DNA of 64,000 bases from Streptomyces sp. NBC_01429 (GCF_036231945.1 NZ_CP109599.1:4918501-4982500), one strand, 5' to 3'. Shown: positions 15,412-23,065, numbered from the stretch's first letter. Notes: generated by a model from the sequence alone, not told the origin. Program-made: numbers and translations.

Positions 15412-16770
15412 TCAGGCCCTCGGCCGCCCCATCGCCCGGTACGTCCAGCCCGCCGCGCGCCAGCGCTCCGGGTCCAGGGCGTTGCGGCCGTCGAGGATGA
15501 GCCGGCGGGACGCCGCCTCGCCGAGGGCCACCAGGTCCAGCTCGCGGAACTCGGACCACTCCGTCAGGTGCAGGACGACATCGGCGCCGCGCACCGCCTC
15601 CAGGGCCGAGTCCGCGTAGCCGAGGGTCGGGAAGAGGCGCTTGGCGTTGGCCATGCCCTTCGGGTCGTACACCGTGACCTGGCCGCCCTGGAGGTGTATC
15701 TGCCCGGCCACATTGAGCGCGGGGGAGTCCCGTACGTCGTCGGAGTCCGGCTTGAAGGTCGCGCCCAGCACCGCGACGCGCTTGCCGAGGAAGGACGAGT
15801 CGCCGCCCACGGCCTCGCGCGCCAGCTCCACCATGTGGCCCCGGCGGCGCATGTTGATCGAGTCGACCTCGCGCAGGAACGTCAGGGCCTGGTCCGCGCC
15901 CAGCTCGCCCGCGCGCGCCATGAACGCCCTGATGTCCTTGGGCAGGCAGCCGCCGCCGAAGCCGATCCCGGCGCGCAGGAACTTCTTGCCGATCCGCTCG
16001 TCGTGGCCGAGGGCCTCCGCCAGCTTCACCACATCGCCGCCGGCCGCCTCGCAGACCTCCGCCATCGCATTGATGAACGAGATCTTCGTCGCCAGGAAGG
16101 AGTTCGCCGACGTCTTGACCAGCTCGGCGGTCGGGAAGTCCGTCGACACGAAGGGCGAGCCCTCCGCGATCGGGGTCGCGTACACCTCGCGCAGCGTCCG
16201 CTCGGCGCGCTCCCCGCTCGCGCCGGCGCGCACGCCCACCACGAGCCGGTCCGGGTGCAGGGTGTCCTGTACGGCGAAGCCCTCGCGCAGGAACTCCGGG
16301 TTCCAGGCCAGCTCCACCTCGTCGCCCGCGGGCGCCAGCTCCGCGATGCGGGCGGCCAGCCGGTCCGCGCTGCCCACCGGCACGGTGGACTTGCCGACGA
16401 CGAGCGCGGGCCGGCGCAGATGCCGGGCGAGGCTCTCCACGGCGGAGTCGACGTACGACATGTCGCAGGCGTACTCGCCGTGCTTCTGCGGGGTGTTCAC
16501 GCAGACGAAGTGCACATCGCCGAACTCGGCGACCTCCGCCCAGTCCATCGTGAAGCGCAGCCGCCCGCTCGATCCCCCGATCCCGGCGACGTGCTTGTGC
16601 AGCAGCTCCTCCAGGCCCGGTTCGTACATCGGCACCCGGCCGGCCGACAGCATCTCGATCTTCTCGGGCACCACATCCAGACCGAGGACCTCGAAGCCCA
16701 GCTCGGCCATGGCCGCGGCGTGGGTGGCGCCGAGGTAGCCGGTGCCGATCACGGTGATCTTGAGGGCCAT
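15412..16770 (-). CDS. UDP-glucose 6-dehydrogenase
   Basis: A 452-residue enzyme that oxidises UDP-glucose to UDP-glucuronate with two NAD+. The Rossmann loop is ITVIGTGYLGATHAA. The catalytic thiol is Cys275 in GFGGGCLPKDIRAF, with the supporting Lys219/Asn223 in ELVKTSANSFLATKISF. The C-terminal nucleotide-sugar domain has VAVLGATFKPDSDDVRDSPAL. The frame is open 120 nt upstream, but ATG 16770 (MALKITVIG) with GGAG in front is the start. UDP-glucuronate would feed exopolysaccharide or wall glycan synthesis, in line with the LCP cluster further along. Confidence 0.95.
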   Translation of the reverse strand: MALKITVIGTGYLGATHAAAMAELGFEVLGLDVVPEKIEMLSAGRVPMYEPGLEELLHKHVAGIGGSSGRLRFTMDWAEVAEFGDVHFVCVNTPQKHGEYACDMSYVDSAVESLARHLRRPALVVGKSTVPVGSADRLAARIAELAPAGDEVELAWNPEFLREGFAVQDTLHPDRLVVGVRAGASGERAERTLREVYATPIAEGSPFVSTDFPTAELVKTSANSFLATKISFINAMAEVCEAAGGDVVKLAEALGHDERIGKKFLRAGIGFGGGCLPKDIRAFMARAGELGADQALTFLREVDSINMRRRGHMVELAREAVGGDSSFLGKRVAVLGATFKPDSDDVRDSPALNVAGQIHLQGGQVTVYDPKGMANAKRLFPTLGYADSALEAVRGADVVLHLTEWSEFRELDLVALGEAASRRLILDGRNALDPERWRAAGWTYRAMGRPRA

Positions 16771-16950
16771 GTGGGTGCTCCAAGGGGGTACGGGCAGGGC
16801 TGACGCACAGGTGGGGCGAGTGCGCGCACTCGCGCCGCCGGGTGCGCGGCCCGAGCATATCCGCGCGTCAGGAGGGCGCCGCAGGGGCACTTCTCCGGGT
16901 AACCGGGTCCTGTCGGCAAACTCACCTATCCCGACGGCGCCCGGGCCCTC

Positions 16951-16978
16951 TAAAATTGGGTTACTTAACGGTAGTTAG
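16951..16978 (+). promoter_or_regulatory. fadE promoter with possible operator
   Basis: TAAAAT (16951-16956) is a good -10 hexamer 45 nt before the GTG start of the acyl-CoA dehydrogenase. Immediately downstream, TTACTTAACGGTAGTTAG (16961-16978) is AT-rich with TTAAC/GTTAG elements, like operators of lipid-responsive TetR proteins. The -35 is not obvious. Confidence 0.4.
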
Positions 16979-17000
16979 CATCCCTGGGGAGTGAAAGACC

Positions 17001-18173
17001 GTGGCCGGATCGGCTGATTTCGACCTGTACCGCCCGTCCGAAGAGCACGACATGCTCCGCGAGACCGTACGCGCGCTCGCCGAGGCGAAGATCGCGCCGT
17101 TCGCGGCGGCCGTGGACGAAGAGGCCCGTTTCCCGCAGGAGGCCCTGGACGCGCTGGTCGCCTCCGACCTGCACGCCATCCACGTGCCCGAGGGGTACGG
17201 CGGCGCCGGCGCGGACGCGCTCGCCACCGTGATCGTCATCGAGGAGGTCGCGCGGGCCTGCGCCTCCTCCTCGCTGATCCCGGCCGTGAACAAGCTGGGC
17301 TCGCTGCCGGTGATCCTGGCCGGTGACGAGGACCTCAAGAAGAAGTACCTGGCGCCGCTGGCCAAGGGCGACGCGATGTTCTCGTACTGCCTCTCGGAGC
17401 CGGACGCGGGCTCCGACGCGGGCGGCATGAAGACCAGGGCGGTACGGGACGGCGACCACTACGTGCTCAACGGCGTGAAGCGCTGGATCACCAACGCGGG
17501 CGTCTCCGAGTACTACACGGTCATGGCGGTCACCGACCCCGACAAGCGCACCAAGGGCATCAGCGCCTTCGTGGTCGAGAAGTCGGACCCGGGCGTCTCC
17601 TTCGGGGCCCCGGAGAAGAAGCTCGGCATCAAGGGCTCCCCGACCCGCGAGGTCTACCTCGACAACGTCCGCATCCCCGCCGACCGGCTCATCGGCGCGG
17701 AGGGCACCGGCTTCGCCACCGCGATGAAGACCCTCGACCACACCCGCATCACCATCGCCGCCCAGGCCCTCGGCATCGCGCAGGGCGCGCTCGACTACGC
17801 GGCGGGATACGTCAAGGAGCGCAAGCAGTTCGGCAAGCCGATCGCGGACTTCCAGGGCGTTCAGTTCATGCTCGCCGACATGGCCATGAAGCTCGAAGCC
17901 GCCCGCCAGCTCACCTACTCCGCCGCCGCCCGCTCGGAGCGTGTCTCCGGCGGCAGCGCCAAGGAGGACCTCACCTTCTTCGGCGCGGCGGCCAAGTGCT
18001 TCGCCTCCGACGCGGCCATGGAGATCACCACGGACGCGGTCCAGCTGCTCGGCGGCTACGGGTACACGCGCGACTACCCGGTGGAGCGGATGATGCGCGA
18101 CGCGAAGATCACCCAGATCTACGAGGGGACGAACCAGGTCCAGCGCATCGTCATGGCACGCAACCTGCCGTAG
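17001..18173 (+). CDS. acyl-CoA dehydrogenase (fadE type), 3' end used as integration site
   Basis: A 390-residue FAD flavoenzyme that forms the α,β-double bond of acyl-CoAs. Family motifs are present: FSYCLSEPDAGSDAGG (FAD/substrate loop), YVLNGVKRWITNAG, the QALGIAQGALDYAAGYVKER helix and the catalytic base Glu375 in IYEGTNQVQR near the C-terminus. The start is GTG 17001 after GGGGAG. The last 22 codons and the stop lie within a 72-bp sequence repeated exactly at 22994-23065. An element therefore inserted in the 3' end and restored the gene, which remains full length. Confidence 0.94.
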   Translation: MAGSADFDLYRPSEEHDMLRETVRALAEAKIAPFAAAVDEEARFPQEALDALVASDLHAIHVPEGYGGAGADALATVIVIEEVARACASSSLIPAVNKLGSLPVILAGDEDLKKKYLAPLAKGDAMFSYCLSEPDAGSDAGGMKTRAVRDGDHYVLNGVKRWITNAGVSEYYTVMAVTDPDKRTKGISAFVVEKSDPGVSFGAPEKKLGIKGSPTREVYLDNVRIPADRLIGAEGTGFATAMKTLDHTRITIAAQALGIAQGALDYAAGYVKERKQFGKPIADFQGVQFMLADMAMKLEAARQLTYSAAARSERVSGGSAKEDLTFFGAAAKCFASDAAMEITTDAVQLLGGYGYTRDYPVERMMRDAKITQIYEGTNQVQRIVMARNLP

Positions 18174-18174
18174 C
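18103..18174. repeat. attL: 72-bp direct repeat, left copy
   Basis: This sequence starts CGAAGATCACC and ends CCGTAGC. It covers codons 369-390 plus the stop of fadE, including the catalytic glutamate. An identical copy is at 22994-23065. As I read both copies there is no mismatch in 72 bp, which points to a recent or conserved site-specific integration. Confidence 0.93.
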
Positions 18175-18226
18175 GAAGCAGACGGGCATGTTATCCCAGG
18201 TGGGTGGGGTGCTTGGCTCGAAAGGA

Positions 18227-18257
18227 GAAGCCCCTCGCGACCTCCGCGAGGGGCTTC
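18227..18257. terminator. strong hairpin terminator just inside the element's left end
   Basis: A perfect 13-bp stem GAAGCCCCTCGCG / CGCGAGGGGCTTC with a 5-nt loop, followed by ATTTCTT. It lies between the fadE stop and the 3' end of the integrase remnant and can stop transcription from both sides. Since it is inside the att repeats, fadE now uses an element-borne terminator. Confidence 0.9.
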
Positions 18258-18274
18258 ATTTCTTGGCATGTAGA

Positions 18275-18633
18275 TCATTTGGGAGATTTTTGGGAGATCA
18301 TTTCCGGATCCGTATTCTCGGGAGACGGAACGACTCCGTAGTCCTTCCGGCCGGGGACCGGGCGCAGGGAATCCTTCCACAGAGCCTGAAGCGAGTTCGA
18401 GATCCGCTTCTCCATCGTGAGCGTTGTATGCGAGTACGTCCCCTCTACGCCCGGCACAACTCGCTCTTGTGCGAAGCGAGCAGTTGCAGCAACAGCTCGG
18501 CCAGGAACGGCGGGATGATCAGCGAGCGGAAGGACTCGTACTTGGCGGGTACGAGCGTCGGCTTCCCCTCCACGTACTGGTAGTCCCGCGCGAGCGGGGG
18601 TGGTCCCAGGGGCAAGATCTTCGCGTCTTCCAC
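18275..18633 (-). pseudogene. tyrosine-recombinase (phage-type integrase) remnant with internal deletion
   Basis: Two frames on the minus strand together give recognisable integrase pieces. The first (18633-18445) has GKPTLVPAKYESFRSLIIPPF, LAELLLQLLASHKSEL, the mid-core before the active site. The second (18457-18275) has PGVEGTYSHTTLTMEKRI, containing the catalytic tyrosine region and C-terminal tail. In the intact family these are separated by roughly 70-80 residues carrying the LRH/HxxR active-site segment. Here they abut at about 18455 with a frame change, so that segment is deleted. The N-terminal domain is also missing. It lies next to attL, the usual position for an integrase gene. 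Confidence 0.82.
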
Positions 18634-18735
18634 CGCGTAGTGGTCCCCGCGCGTGCCCGCCAGCTCCGCCGCGCCCCTCCGTCCCAGCCTTCGGGCTCGG
18701 ACGGGAGGGGCGCTTTCGTCATGTCCGATGCCGGT

Positions 18736-19221
18736 TCAGGAGCGCCGGGCGGCTCCGTCGGGCCAGATCACGTCCACGGGGACGCCGGTCGCGCGTGCTT
18801 CCGCGACGACGTCCGCTGTGCCCCCGCCCTTCCCTGTCGGGGGCTGGCCGTTCCAGACTGCTACGAGGCGGTCCGCGCGCTCAAGGAGGACGGCGTTCGC
18901 GGACTCGTACGCCTGCCGGTTCGCTGACTCGTGCGGCATGGTCAGCACTTCGGCGGCGGCCTCCACCAATTGGTCGAAGGCCGCCGCGTGATCAGGCTTG
19001 ACCTTCGCTGCCCGGTAGTCCTGCGAGGGGATCACCACGACGAGGCGACCGCCGATGGCTGTCACCTCCTCCGCGAACAGCGCGTCAGCCCCGGCGGCGA
19101 TACACGACACCCCGGTCAGATCCTCGCGGTACGGCTCCAGAAGCTGACGCAGTGCGGCCCGTACGAGCGGCACGCTCTCCTCGGTCAGGTCCATGTGCCC
19201 AGTCACGGCCAGCGTCGTCAT
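18736..19221 (-). CDS. SLOG/YpsA-like Rossmann-fold protein of unknown function
   Basis: A 161-residue protein. It opens with LAVTGHMDLTEESVPLV, then SCIAAGADALFAEEV and RLVVVIPSQDY, and has DRLVAVWNGQPPTGKGGG near the end. These are the glycine-rich loop and the GxD elements of the SLOG (YpsA/LOG/DprA-like) superfamily, thought to bind nucleotides or nucleotide-derived signals. ATG 19221 is the start, since the frame upstream is a shadow. It follows the XRE-TPR gene by 11 bp on the same strand, so the two form an operon. SLOG domains recur in conflict systems, but a defence role here is only inference. Confidence 0.65.
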   Translation of the reverse strand: MTTLAVTGHMDLTEESVPLVRAALRQLLEPYREDLTGVSCIAAGADALFAEEVTAIGGRLVVVIPSQDYRAAKVKPDHAAAFDQLVEAAAEVLTMPHESANRQAYESANAVLLERADRLVAVWNGQPPTGKGGGTADVVAEARATGVPVDVIWPDGAARRS

Positions 19222-19232
19222 GCGTCCACCCC

Positions 19233-20687
19233 TCAGCTCGACAGCAGATCGCGGATACTGTCCCGCGCGTCCCGGACCGTACGCGACGCGCTGTGCCCCA
19301 CGGTGTACGGGTAGAGCTGACCCAGCTGCCCGCGGACCCGTCCAGACTGGGTGAGGCGTGCCGCGGCCACTGCCCTGTGTGTCTCCTCCGCACCACCCGC
19401 GACGTCGCCGACGAGGTAGCGGCATTCGGCGAGACCGATTCGGTCAAGTGCGTGCGAGCGCCCTGCCTCGGATCCTCGCGAGGAGAGCGCCCTGCGGATC
19501 TCGGCGGCAGCCCGGTCCGCGTGCTGTCGCGGATCCTGCCGCGCCAGGTCGAGGAGTCGGCCTCCGGTGACACCGGCCAGCTCGGCGTCGTCGAAGTACG
19601 CGATCCAGTAGGGCTCGTCCTCGCCTGGTCCTGCGGTGGCGAGCGCCTCGGCTGCCCGCGCGGTCGCACGCTGGAATCCGGCGGTGCGGCCCTGGGCTGC
19701 GTATGCCCACGCCTCGCGGGTGTGCAGCATGGCCCGGACTCGGGGGCCGATGACGTCACGGGCGCCCTCTTGCGCCAGCTGGATGAGCTGGAGCGCGTCG
19801 TCGGGGCGGTCCCGGTAAAGCATCTGCCTGGCCATTCCCGCCAAGACGTTGGCACCGAACACCTTGTCGCCCCCGGCATGCGCCGACCGCAGAGCGAGCC
19901 GGTAGTACTCCTGCGCGCGTCGGTGCAGGCCCGAGTCCCAGGCCATCGTCGCGGCCGTCCCGGCGAGCTGCGCCATGATGCGGTAGAGGCGGGTCTCGAT
20001 GGCGGGCGCCTGGTGGTCGTCGAGGGCGCCGGCGATCTCGCTGAGCTGACCGAGCACCGCCTTCCGGCGAAGCCCTCCTCCGTACTGGTGGTCCCACTGC
20101 CGGAACGCCTTGGCGGTGGTCTTCAGCTCGTCTATCTCGCGCATCCCGAGTCGGCCCCGGCGGGCCGGCCCGGGCAGTGCGGCGGCGGGCTGCAGCCACC
20201 CTTCCAGCGAGTCGAGCAGTGCGGTGCCGGTCACTGCGGCTCCGGCGAGCGCGCGCGTGACTGCGCGTCGGTCCATCACGAGATCGCTCCTGGTCAAGTC
20301 TGTGGCCAGGTCCACCGTGGCATCGGACCGCCACGGAATCTCATCGGGGTCGATCCGCCCGTCCGGCGGCGCTGGCAGGGTCTGTTGAATCGGCTGCTGG
20401 TGTTCCCAGGGGCGCGGCGCGAGGCCGAGGAGATGCCCAGGGATTCGAAGTCCGTCAGCGATCCGGCACATCACGTCGAAGCTGGTGACGCGCTGGCTAC
20501 CGCTGATGATCGTGCTCACCTTGCCGGGGGTGAGCTGGCAGGCCGACGCGATCCGGTTCTGGGACAAGCCACCCCACTTTTTGACCAGGGCGAATACCGC
20601 AGCGAAGTCGTGCTCGATCAGTGCTGCCCGCAGGTCTTCTCGGTCGAGGACTTCAGGAGCGAGCGGGCCGGGGGCGGTGGCGTCCAT
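19233..20687 (-). CDS. XRE-family regulator with C-terminal TPR-like repeats
   Basis: A 484-residue protein. An N-terminal helix-turn-helix of the XRE/Cro type (KWGGLSQNRIASACQLTPGKVSTIISGSQ, about 37-66) is followed by a linker and a ~300-residue helical region made of TPR-like pairs (HRRAQEYYRLALRSAHAGGD, RDRPDDALQLIQLAQEGARD, DEPYWIAYFDDAELAGVTGG). This design is common in Streptomyces regulators that sense a peptide or small molecule through the TPR part. The gene pairs with the SLOG gene downstream. The inverted repeat TTACCG-CCT-CGGTAA in the divergent promoter region is a likely operator. Confidence 0.82.
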   Translation of the reverse strand: MDATAPGPLAPEVLDREDLRAALIEHDFAAVFALVKKWGGLSQNRIASACQLTPGKVSTIISGSQRVTSFDVMCRIADGLRIPGHLLGLAPRPWEHQQPIQQTLPAPPDGRIDPDEIPWRSDATVDLATDLTRSDLVMDRRAVTRALAGAAVTGTALLDSLEGWLQPAAALPGPARRGRLGMREIDELKTTAKAFRQWDHQYGGGLRRKAVLGQLSEIAGALDDHQAPAIETRLYRIMAQLAGTAATMAWDSGLHRRAQEYYRLALRSAHAGGDKVFGANVLAGMARQMLYRDRPDDALQLIQLAQEGARDVIGPRVRAMLHTREAWAYAAQGRTAGFQRATARAAEALATAGPGEDEPYWIAYFDDAELAGVTGGRLLDLARQDPRQHADRAAAEIRRALSSRGSEAGRSHALDRIGLAECRYLVGDVAGGAEETHRAVAAARLTQSGRVRGQLGQLYPYTVGHSASRTVRDARDSIRDLLSS

Positions 20688-20752
20688 GAGGGCCGACTTC
20701 CAGGGCGATCCTACGCACGCGAGCGCGCCTTACTGGAGCGCCAACGAGTGTA

Positions 20753-20767
20753 TTACCGCCTCGGTAA
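20753..20767. promoter_or_regulatory. inverted repeat, candidate operator of the element
   Basis: TTACCG-CCT-CGGTAA lies in the 161-bp divergent gap between the XRE-TPR gene and the Prim-Pol-like gene. It sits 66 bp upstream of the former and 82 bp upstream of the latter, well placed for control of both element transcripts. Confidence 0.55.
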
Positions 20768-20848
20768 CCCCCGCTGGTCATCCCGCCATCAGCAGATGAC
20801 CCCGACGCTTACTTCCATGACCCAGTCGGCTGATGAGAGGGGCACGGG

Positions 20849-21319
20849 ATGCCCGCCAGAGTGAACGCGGAGACAGCCATCGCCCAGTGGCTCGCGTCTT
20901 CCATCCGGGACCCCGAGTCCGCACACCGCGACTGGGCTGACGGGCGGCCCACCATCCTCGCCCTCGGTACCCACTTCGACGTGGTCAAGGCTCCGAGCCG
21001 CCTCGTGCACGCGGCGGCCGCCGCCCCCGAGCGGGAGGCCGTGGCCGTGGCCTTGGCTCAACTCGGCGGCCCCGTCATTTGGGCACCGCCCATCTGGTAC
21101 ATGATCCTCGTCCCTGCCGGAACAGCCGAGGGGTGGGTCTCCCCTTACGCCTCCGCACTCAGCCACGGCACCTACCTCACGGTGCCCCGGCTCGACCGTA
21201 CGGGTCCCGCCGGCATCCACTGGGCTGTCCCGCCCATACACGCATATACCCTCTGTGACCCTGCCGCCGTCGCCGAGTTGTTGCACCTCGGCCACCAACG
21301 CCAGGGCGTCGTCCGGTGA
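20849..21319 (+). CDS. Prim-Pol-like (bifunctional primase/polymerase N-domain-like) small protein
   Basis: A 156-residue protein. The pattern RPTILALGTHFDVVKAPSRLV, GGPVIWAPPIWYMILVPAGTAEGWV, LTVPRLDRTGPAGIHWAVPP resembles the short Prim-Pol-domain proteins found on Streptomyces mobile elements. I cannot see a complete metal-binding triad, so it may be a degenerate or non-catalytic version. It is the first gene of the plus-strand operon and its stop overlaps the GTG start of the next gene by 4 bp. Confidence 0.55.
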   Translation: MPARVNAETAIAQWLASSIRDPESAHRDWADGRPTILALGTHFDVVKAPSRLVHAAAAAPEREAVAVALAQLGGPVIWAPPIWYMILVPAGTAEGWVSPYASALSHGTYLTVPRLDRTGPAGIHWAVPPIHAYTLCDPAAVAELLHLGHQRQGVVR

Positions 21320-21738
21320 CCGCGCGCAGCGAGACACCGGCCCCGGCGTCGACCGGAACGATCCGGACTGTCCTCGCTGAAGCAGCCGGCCTCGTCCAGC
21401 TGCGGGCCGGCGAATCCGAACTCGCCACCGCCGCCGCTGCCCTGCGGCAGCACATCGAGGCGATGCTCCCCGTCGCCGAGGCGCACGCGGACACTCTGTG
21501 GCACGGCGGTGGGGAGTGGTACCGACTCCGGTCCACGCTGGACGGCATCAGGCGCGAGATCGCATCCGCGCCGCCCCTGACGCCGCGGTCCGGCCACGTC
21601 CGCGTAGAGCTACTCCGTCGGTGGTGCGCATGGCTGCTGGACCACTACGGTCCGGACGCGACGCGGGAGGAGCGGCTGATGCCGGCCGCCGTCGTGGACA
21701 CCGGCGAGGGCTCCTCGCAGACCAGGGGCAGCGCATGA
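21316..21738 (+). CDS. DUF6415-like hypothetical protein
   Basis: A 140-residue, mainly helical protein. GTIRTVLAEAAGLVQLRAG and VELLRRWCAWLLDHY match my memory of the DUF6415 family, which often sits beside the Prim-Pol-like proteins on Streptomyces elements. No enzyme motif is visible. The GTG start overlaps the upstream stop, and its own stop overlaps the next small gene (ATGA), showing translational coupling. Confidence 0.55.
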   Translation: MTARSETPAPASTGTIRTVLAEAAGLVQLRAGESELATAAAALRQHIEAMLPVAEAHADTLWHGGGEWYRLRSTLDGIRREIASAPPLTPRSGHVRVELLRRWCAWLLDHYGPDATREERLMPAAVVDTGEGSSQTRGSA

Positions 21739-21845
21739 AGCGAACGGCACGGCGCGCCGCCGCCGAGATCGCCTGGGGGTTCGGGGTGATGGCGTGCTGT
21801 GCCGTGATCGCGCTGCGGCTGGTCCTCGCTGTCCGTACGCGATGA
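21735..21845 (+). CDS. 36-residue single-helix membrane protein
   Basis: MKRTARRAAAEIAWGFGVMA then CCAVIALRLVLAVRTR: a positively charged N-terminus, one hydrophobic helix (about 13-31) and a basic tail. The ATG overlaps the DUF6415 stop and its TGA overlaps the next ATG. This start-stop chain supports real translation despite the small size. Confidence 0.6.
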   Translation: MKRTARRAAAEIAWGFGVMACCAVIALRLVLAVRTR

Positions 21846-21967
21846 CGAATGAGGACGACGGCCAGAAGCGCGTGATGGTGGCGCTGATCAGCATGGGCCT
21901 GACGCTGATCGCGTGTGGAGCGGCTATCGCCGCTCTGGTCATCGCGCTCACGGTCCGAGCCGTCTGA
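21842..21967 (+). CDS. 41-residue single-helix membrane protein
   Basis: It begins MTNEDDGQKRVMVALISMG and continues through a long hydrophobic helix (about 12-37) rich in Ala/Leu/Ile. It overlaps the preceding tiny gene by 4 bp. The two helices have opposite flanking charges (basic first, acidic here), so they could form a heteromeric membrane pair. That is inference only. Confidence 0.55.
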   Translation: MTNEDDGQKRVMVALISMGLTLIACGAAIAALVIALTVRAV

Positions 21968-21988
21968 AGAAAAACACACCATGCTCCC

Positions 21989-22020
21989 GCTGCGGGGCTC
22001 CCTCCCAGGGACCCCGCAGC
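21989..22020. terminator. hairpin after the small membrane genes
   Basis: GCTGCGGGG / CCCCGCAGC, a 9-bp stem with a 14-nt loop that can fold further on CCCT/AGGG. There is no T-run on the plus strand, but A-rich sequence precedes it. It may be a weak terminator or mRNA processing site between the membrane genes and the zinc-ribbon genes. Confidence 0.4.
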
Positions 22021-22165
22021 ACCACCCATGGCGACCGAACTGGGGCACGGGCCGCCCCCCTGCTTCGGTTGGGCGGTCCACTCAACCGAGTGAAAGGAGG
22101 GCAGAACCACACACAAGCCGCACGGTGTGGCGTAAGACTCGGCGCCTCATCCGAGAGAGGACGAC

Positions 22166-22483
22166 ATGGCGCTCATCTGCCCCCACTGCAAGGAGCCCGA
22201 GGCGATCTCCTACGTGGAGAACGAGGACGGCAAGACCTTGTACCCCTGTCTCTTCTGCAATTTGGTGCCGAGCCCGGGTCCCACGAATCGCATCTCCAAG
22301 GTGTCCGCACAGTGCGCTACCGCGAGCTGCCGTGGAGAGGTTCAAGACCAGTACTGGTACGGACCCCGCGGAAGGCTGATCAATGCACGGCGCGAGGCGT
22401 GCGCTGGCTGCGGCTCATCCAAGACAGGAGTTCAAAATGCCTCAAGTGGCAGAAAACATCAGCTGCCCAACACCTGGCTGTGA
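22166..22483 (+). CDS. 105-residue zinc-ribbon-like hypothetical protein
   Basis: It starts MALICPHCKEPEAISYVENE and has paired cysteines CPHC, CLFC, C..C (ATASCRGE) and CAGC, enough for two zinc ribbons. The ATG at 22166 follows GAGAGG at good spacing. The C-terminal ~15 residues run over the start of the next zinc-ribbon gene in another frame. It is probably a small nucleic-acid- or protein-binding module. No family name is recognised. Confidence 0.55.
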   Translation: MALICPHCKEPEAISYVENEDGKTLYPCLFCNLVPSPGPTNRISKVSAQCATASCRGEVQDQYWYGPRGRLINARREACAGCGSSKTGVQNASSGRKHQLPNTWL

Positions 22484-22574
22484 CGGGTCACGGGCTGACA
22501 TCTACGAGACCGACGACAAGGGCAGGAAGATGGCCAAGGTCGGAAGCCAGCCCTGCGGCAAGTGCGGACGCTGA
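22437..22574 (+). CDS. 45-residue zinc-ribbon protein
   Basis: It begins MPQVAENISCPTPGCDGSRA and ends in GSQPCGKCGR. Two CxxxC/CxxC knuckles separated by ~25 residues make a minimal zinc ribbon. CAGGAG lies 7 nt before the ATG. It overlaps the 3' end of the preceding zinc-ribbon gene. Confidence 0.6.
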   Translation: MPQVAENISCPTPGCDGSRADIYETDDKGRKMAKVGSQPCGKCGR

Positions 22575-22630
22575 CCTCCGACACAGCGACTGGTACGCCC
22601 CCTACCGTCCCGGCCGGTCCGCGTCCCCAG

Positions 22631-22879
22631 CTACCGGCAGGGGCCTCCTTCGACGATCAGGTCGGACAGCGGGACACCGACGGCGCGTGCGATGCGGAGC
22701 AGCATCCCGAGGCTCGGATCGGAGAGCGCGTACTCGATGCGGTGGATCGTCTTGTGGTCGAGGCCGACCAGCTCGCCGAGCTGTATCTGACTGAGGTTCG
22801 CAGCGTGCCGCGCATCTCGAAGAGCGGCGCCGATCTCCCTGCGGCGGGTGATCTCCCAGGCGGGCGTGTCAGTCGGCAC
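22631..22879 (-). CDS. small XRE-family helix-turn-helix protein
   Basis: An 82-residue single Cro/C1 domain. REIGAALRDARHAANLSQIQLGELVGL, DHKTIHRIEYALSDPSLGML contains a standard five-helix fold with recognition helix DHKTIHRIE. The start is GTG 22879. It is the last gene before attR and convergent to the zinc-ribbon genes, and it may be a repressor of the element. No partner toxin is seen next to it. Confidence 0.75.
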   Translation of the reverse strand: MPTDTPAWEITRRREIGAALRDARHAANLSQIQLGELVGLDHKTIHRIEYALSDPSLGMLLRIARAVGVPLSDLIVEGGPCR

Positions 22880-22993
22880 CCGCCAACGCTGTGATGATCT
22901 TGCCTGAGAGTCTTTACCTGGGCAGGGAACTGGGGCTATGTCGCGTCGGACGCTTGTTTCGGCGGGTCAGGCGGCGACGCGTCTCTCGCGCTT

Positions 22994-23065
22994 CGAAGAT
23001 CACCCAGATCTACGAGGGGACGAACCAGGTCCAGCGCATCGTCATGGCACGCAACCTGCCGTAGC
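22994..23065. repeat. attR: 72-bp direct repeat, right copy
   Basis: Identical to 18103-18174 (fadE codons 369-390 and stop). There is no start codon or upstream part of fadE here, so it is only the duplicated attachment site. Chromosomal sequence originally downstream of fadE resumes after 23065. Confidence 0.93.

Larger units (their letters stand above)
18103..23065. mobile_element. 4.9-kb integrated element in the 3' end of fadE, integrase decayed
   Basis: It is bounded by exact 72-bp repeats of the fadE 3' end (attL/attR), with a 4,891-bp period. In order it contains a deleted tyrosine integrase (18275-18633), a SLOG-like protein, an XRE-TPR regulator, a divergent row of small overlapping genes (Prim-Pol-like, DUF6415, two tiny membrane proteins, two zinc ribbons) and a small XRE protein. 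No replication initiator, excisionase or transfer gene is visible. The gene types are those seen on Streptomyces integrative elements and plasmids. With the integrase core missing it should be immobile without help. Confidence 0.88.

Noticed and set aside
20849..21738. Biosynthetic gene cluster suggested by the DUF6415 'natural product' family name
   Set aside because: There are no synthase, cyclase, peptide-synthetase or tailoring genes nearby. The family is common on mobile elements.
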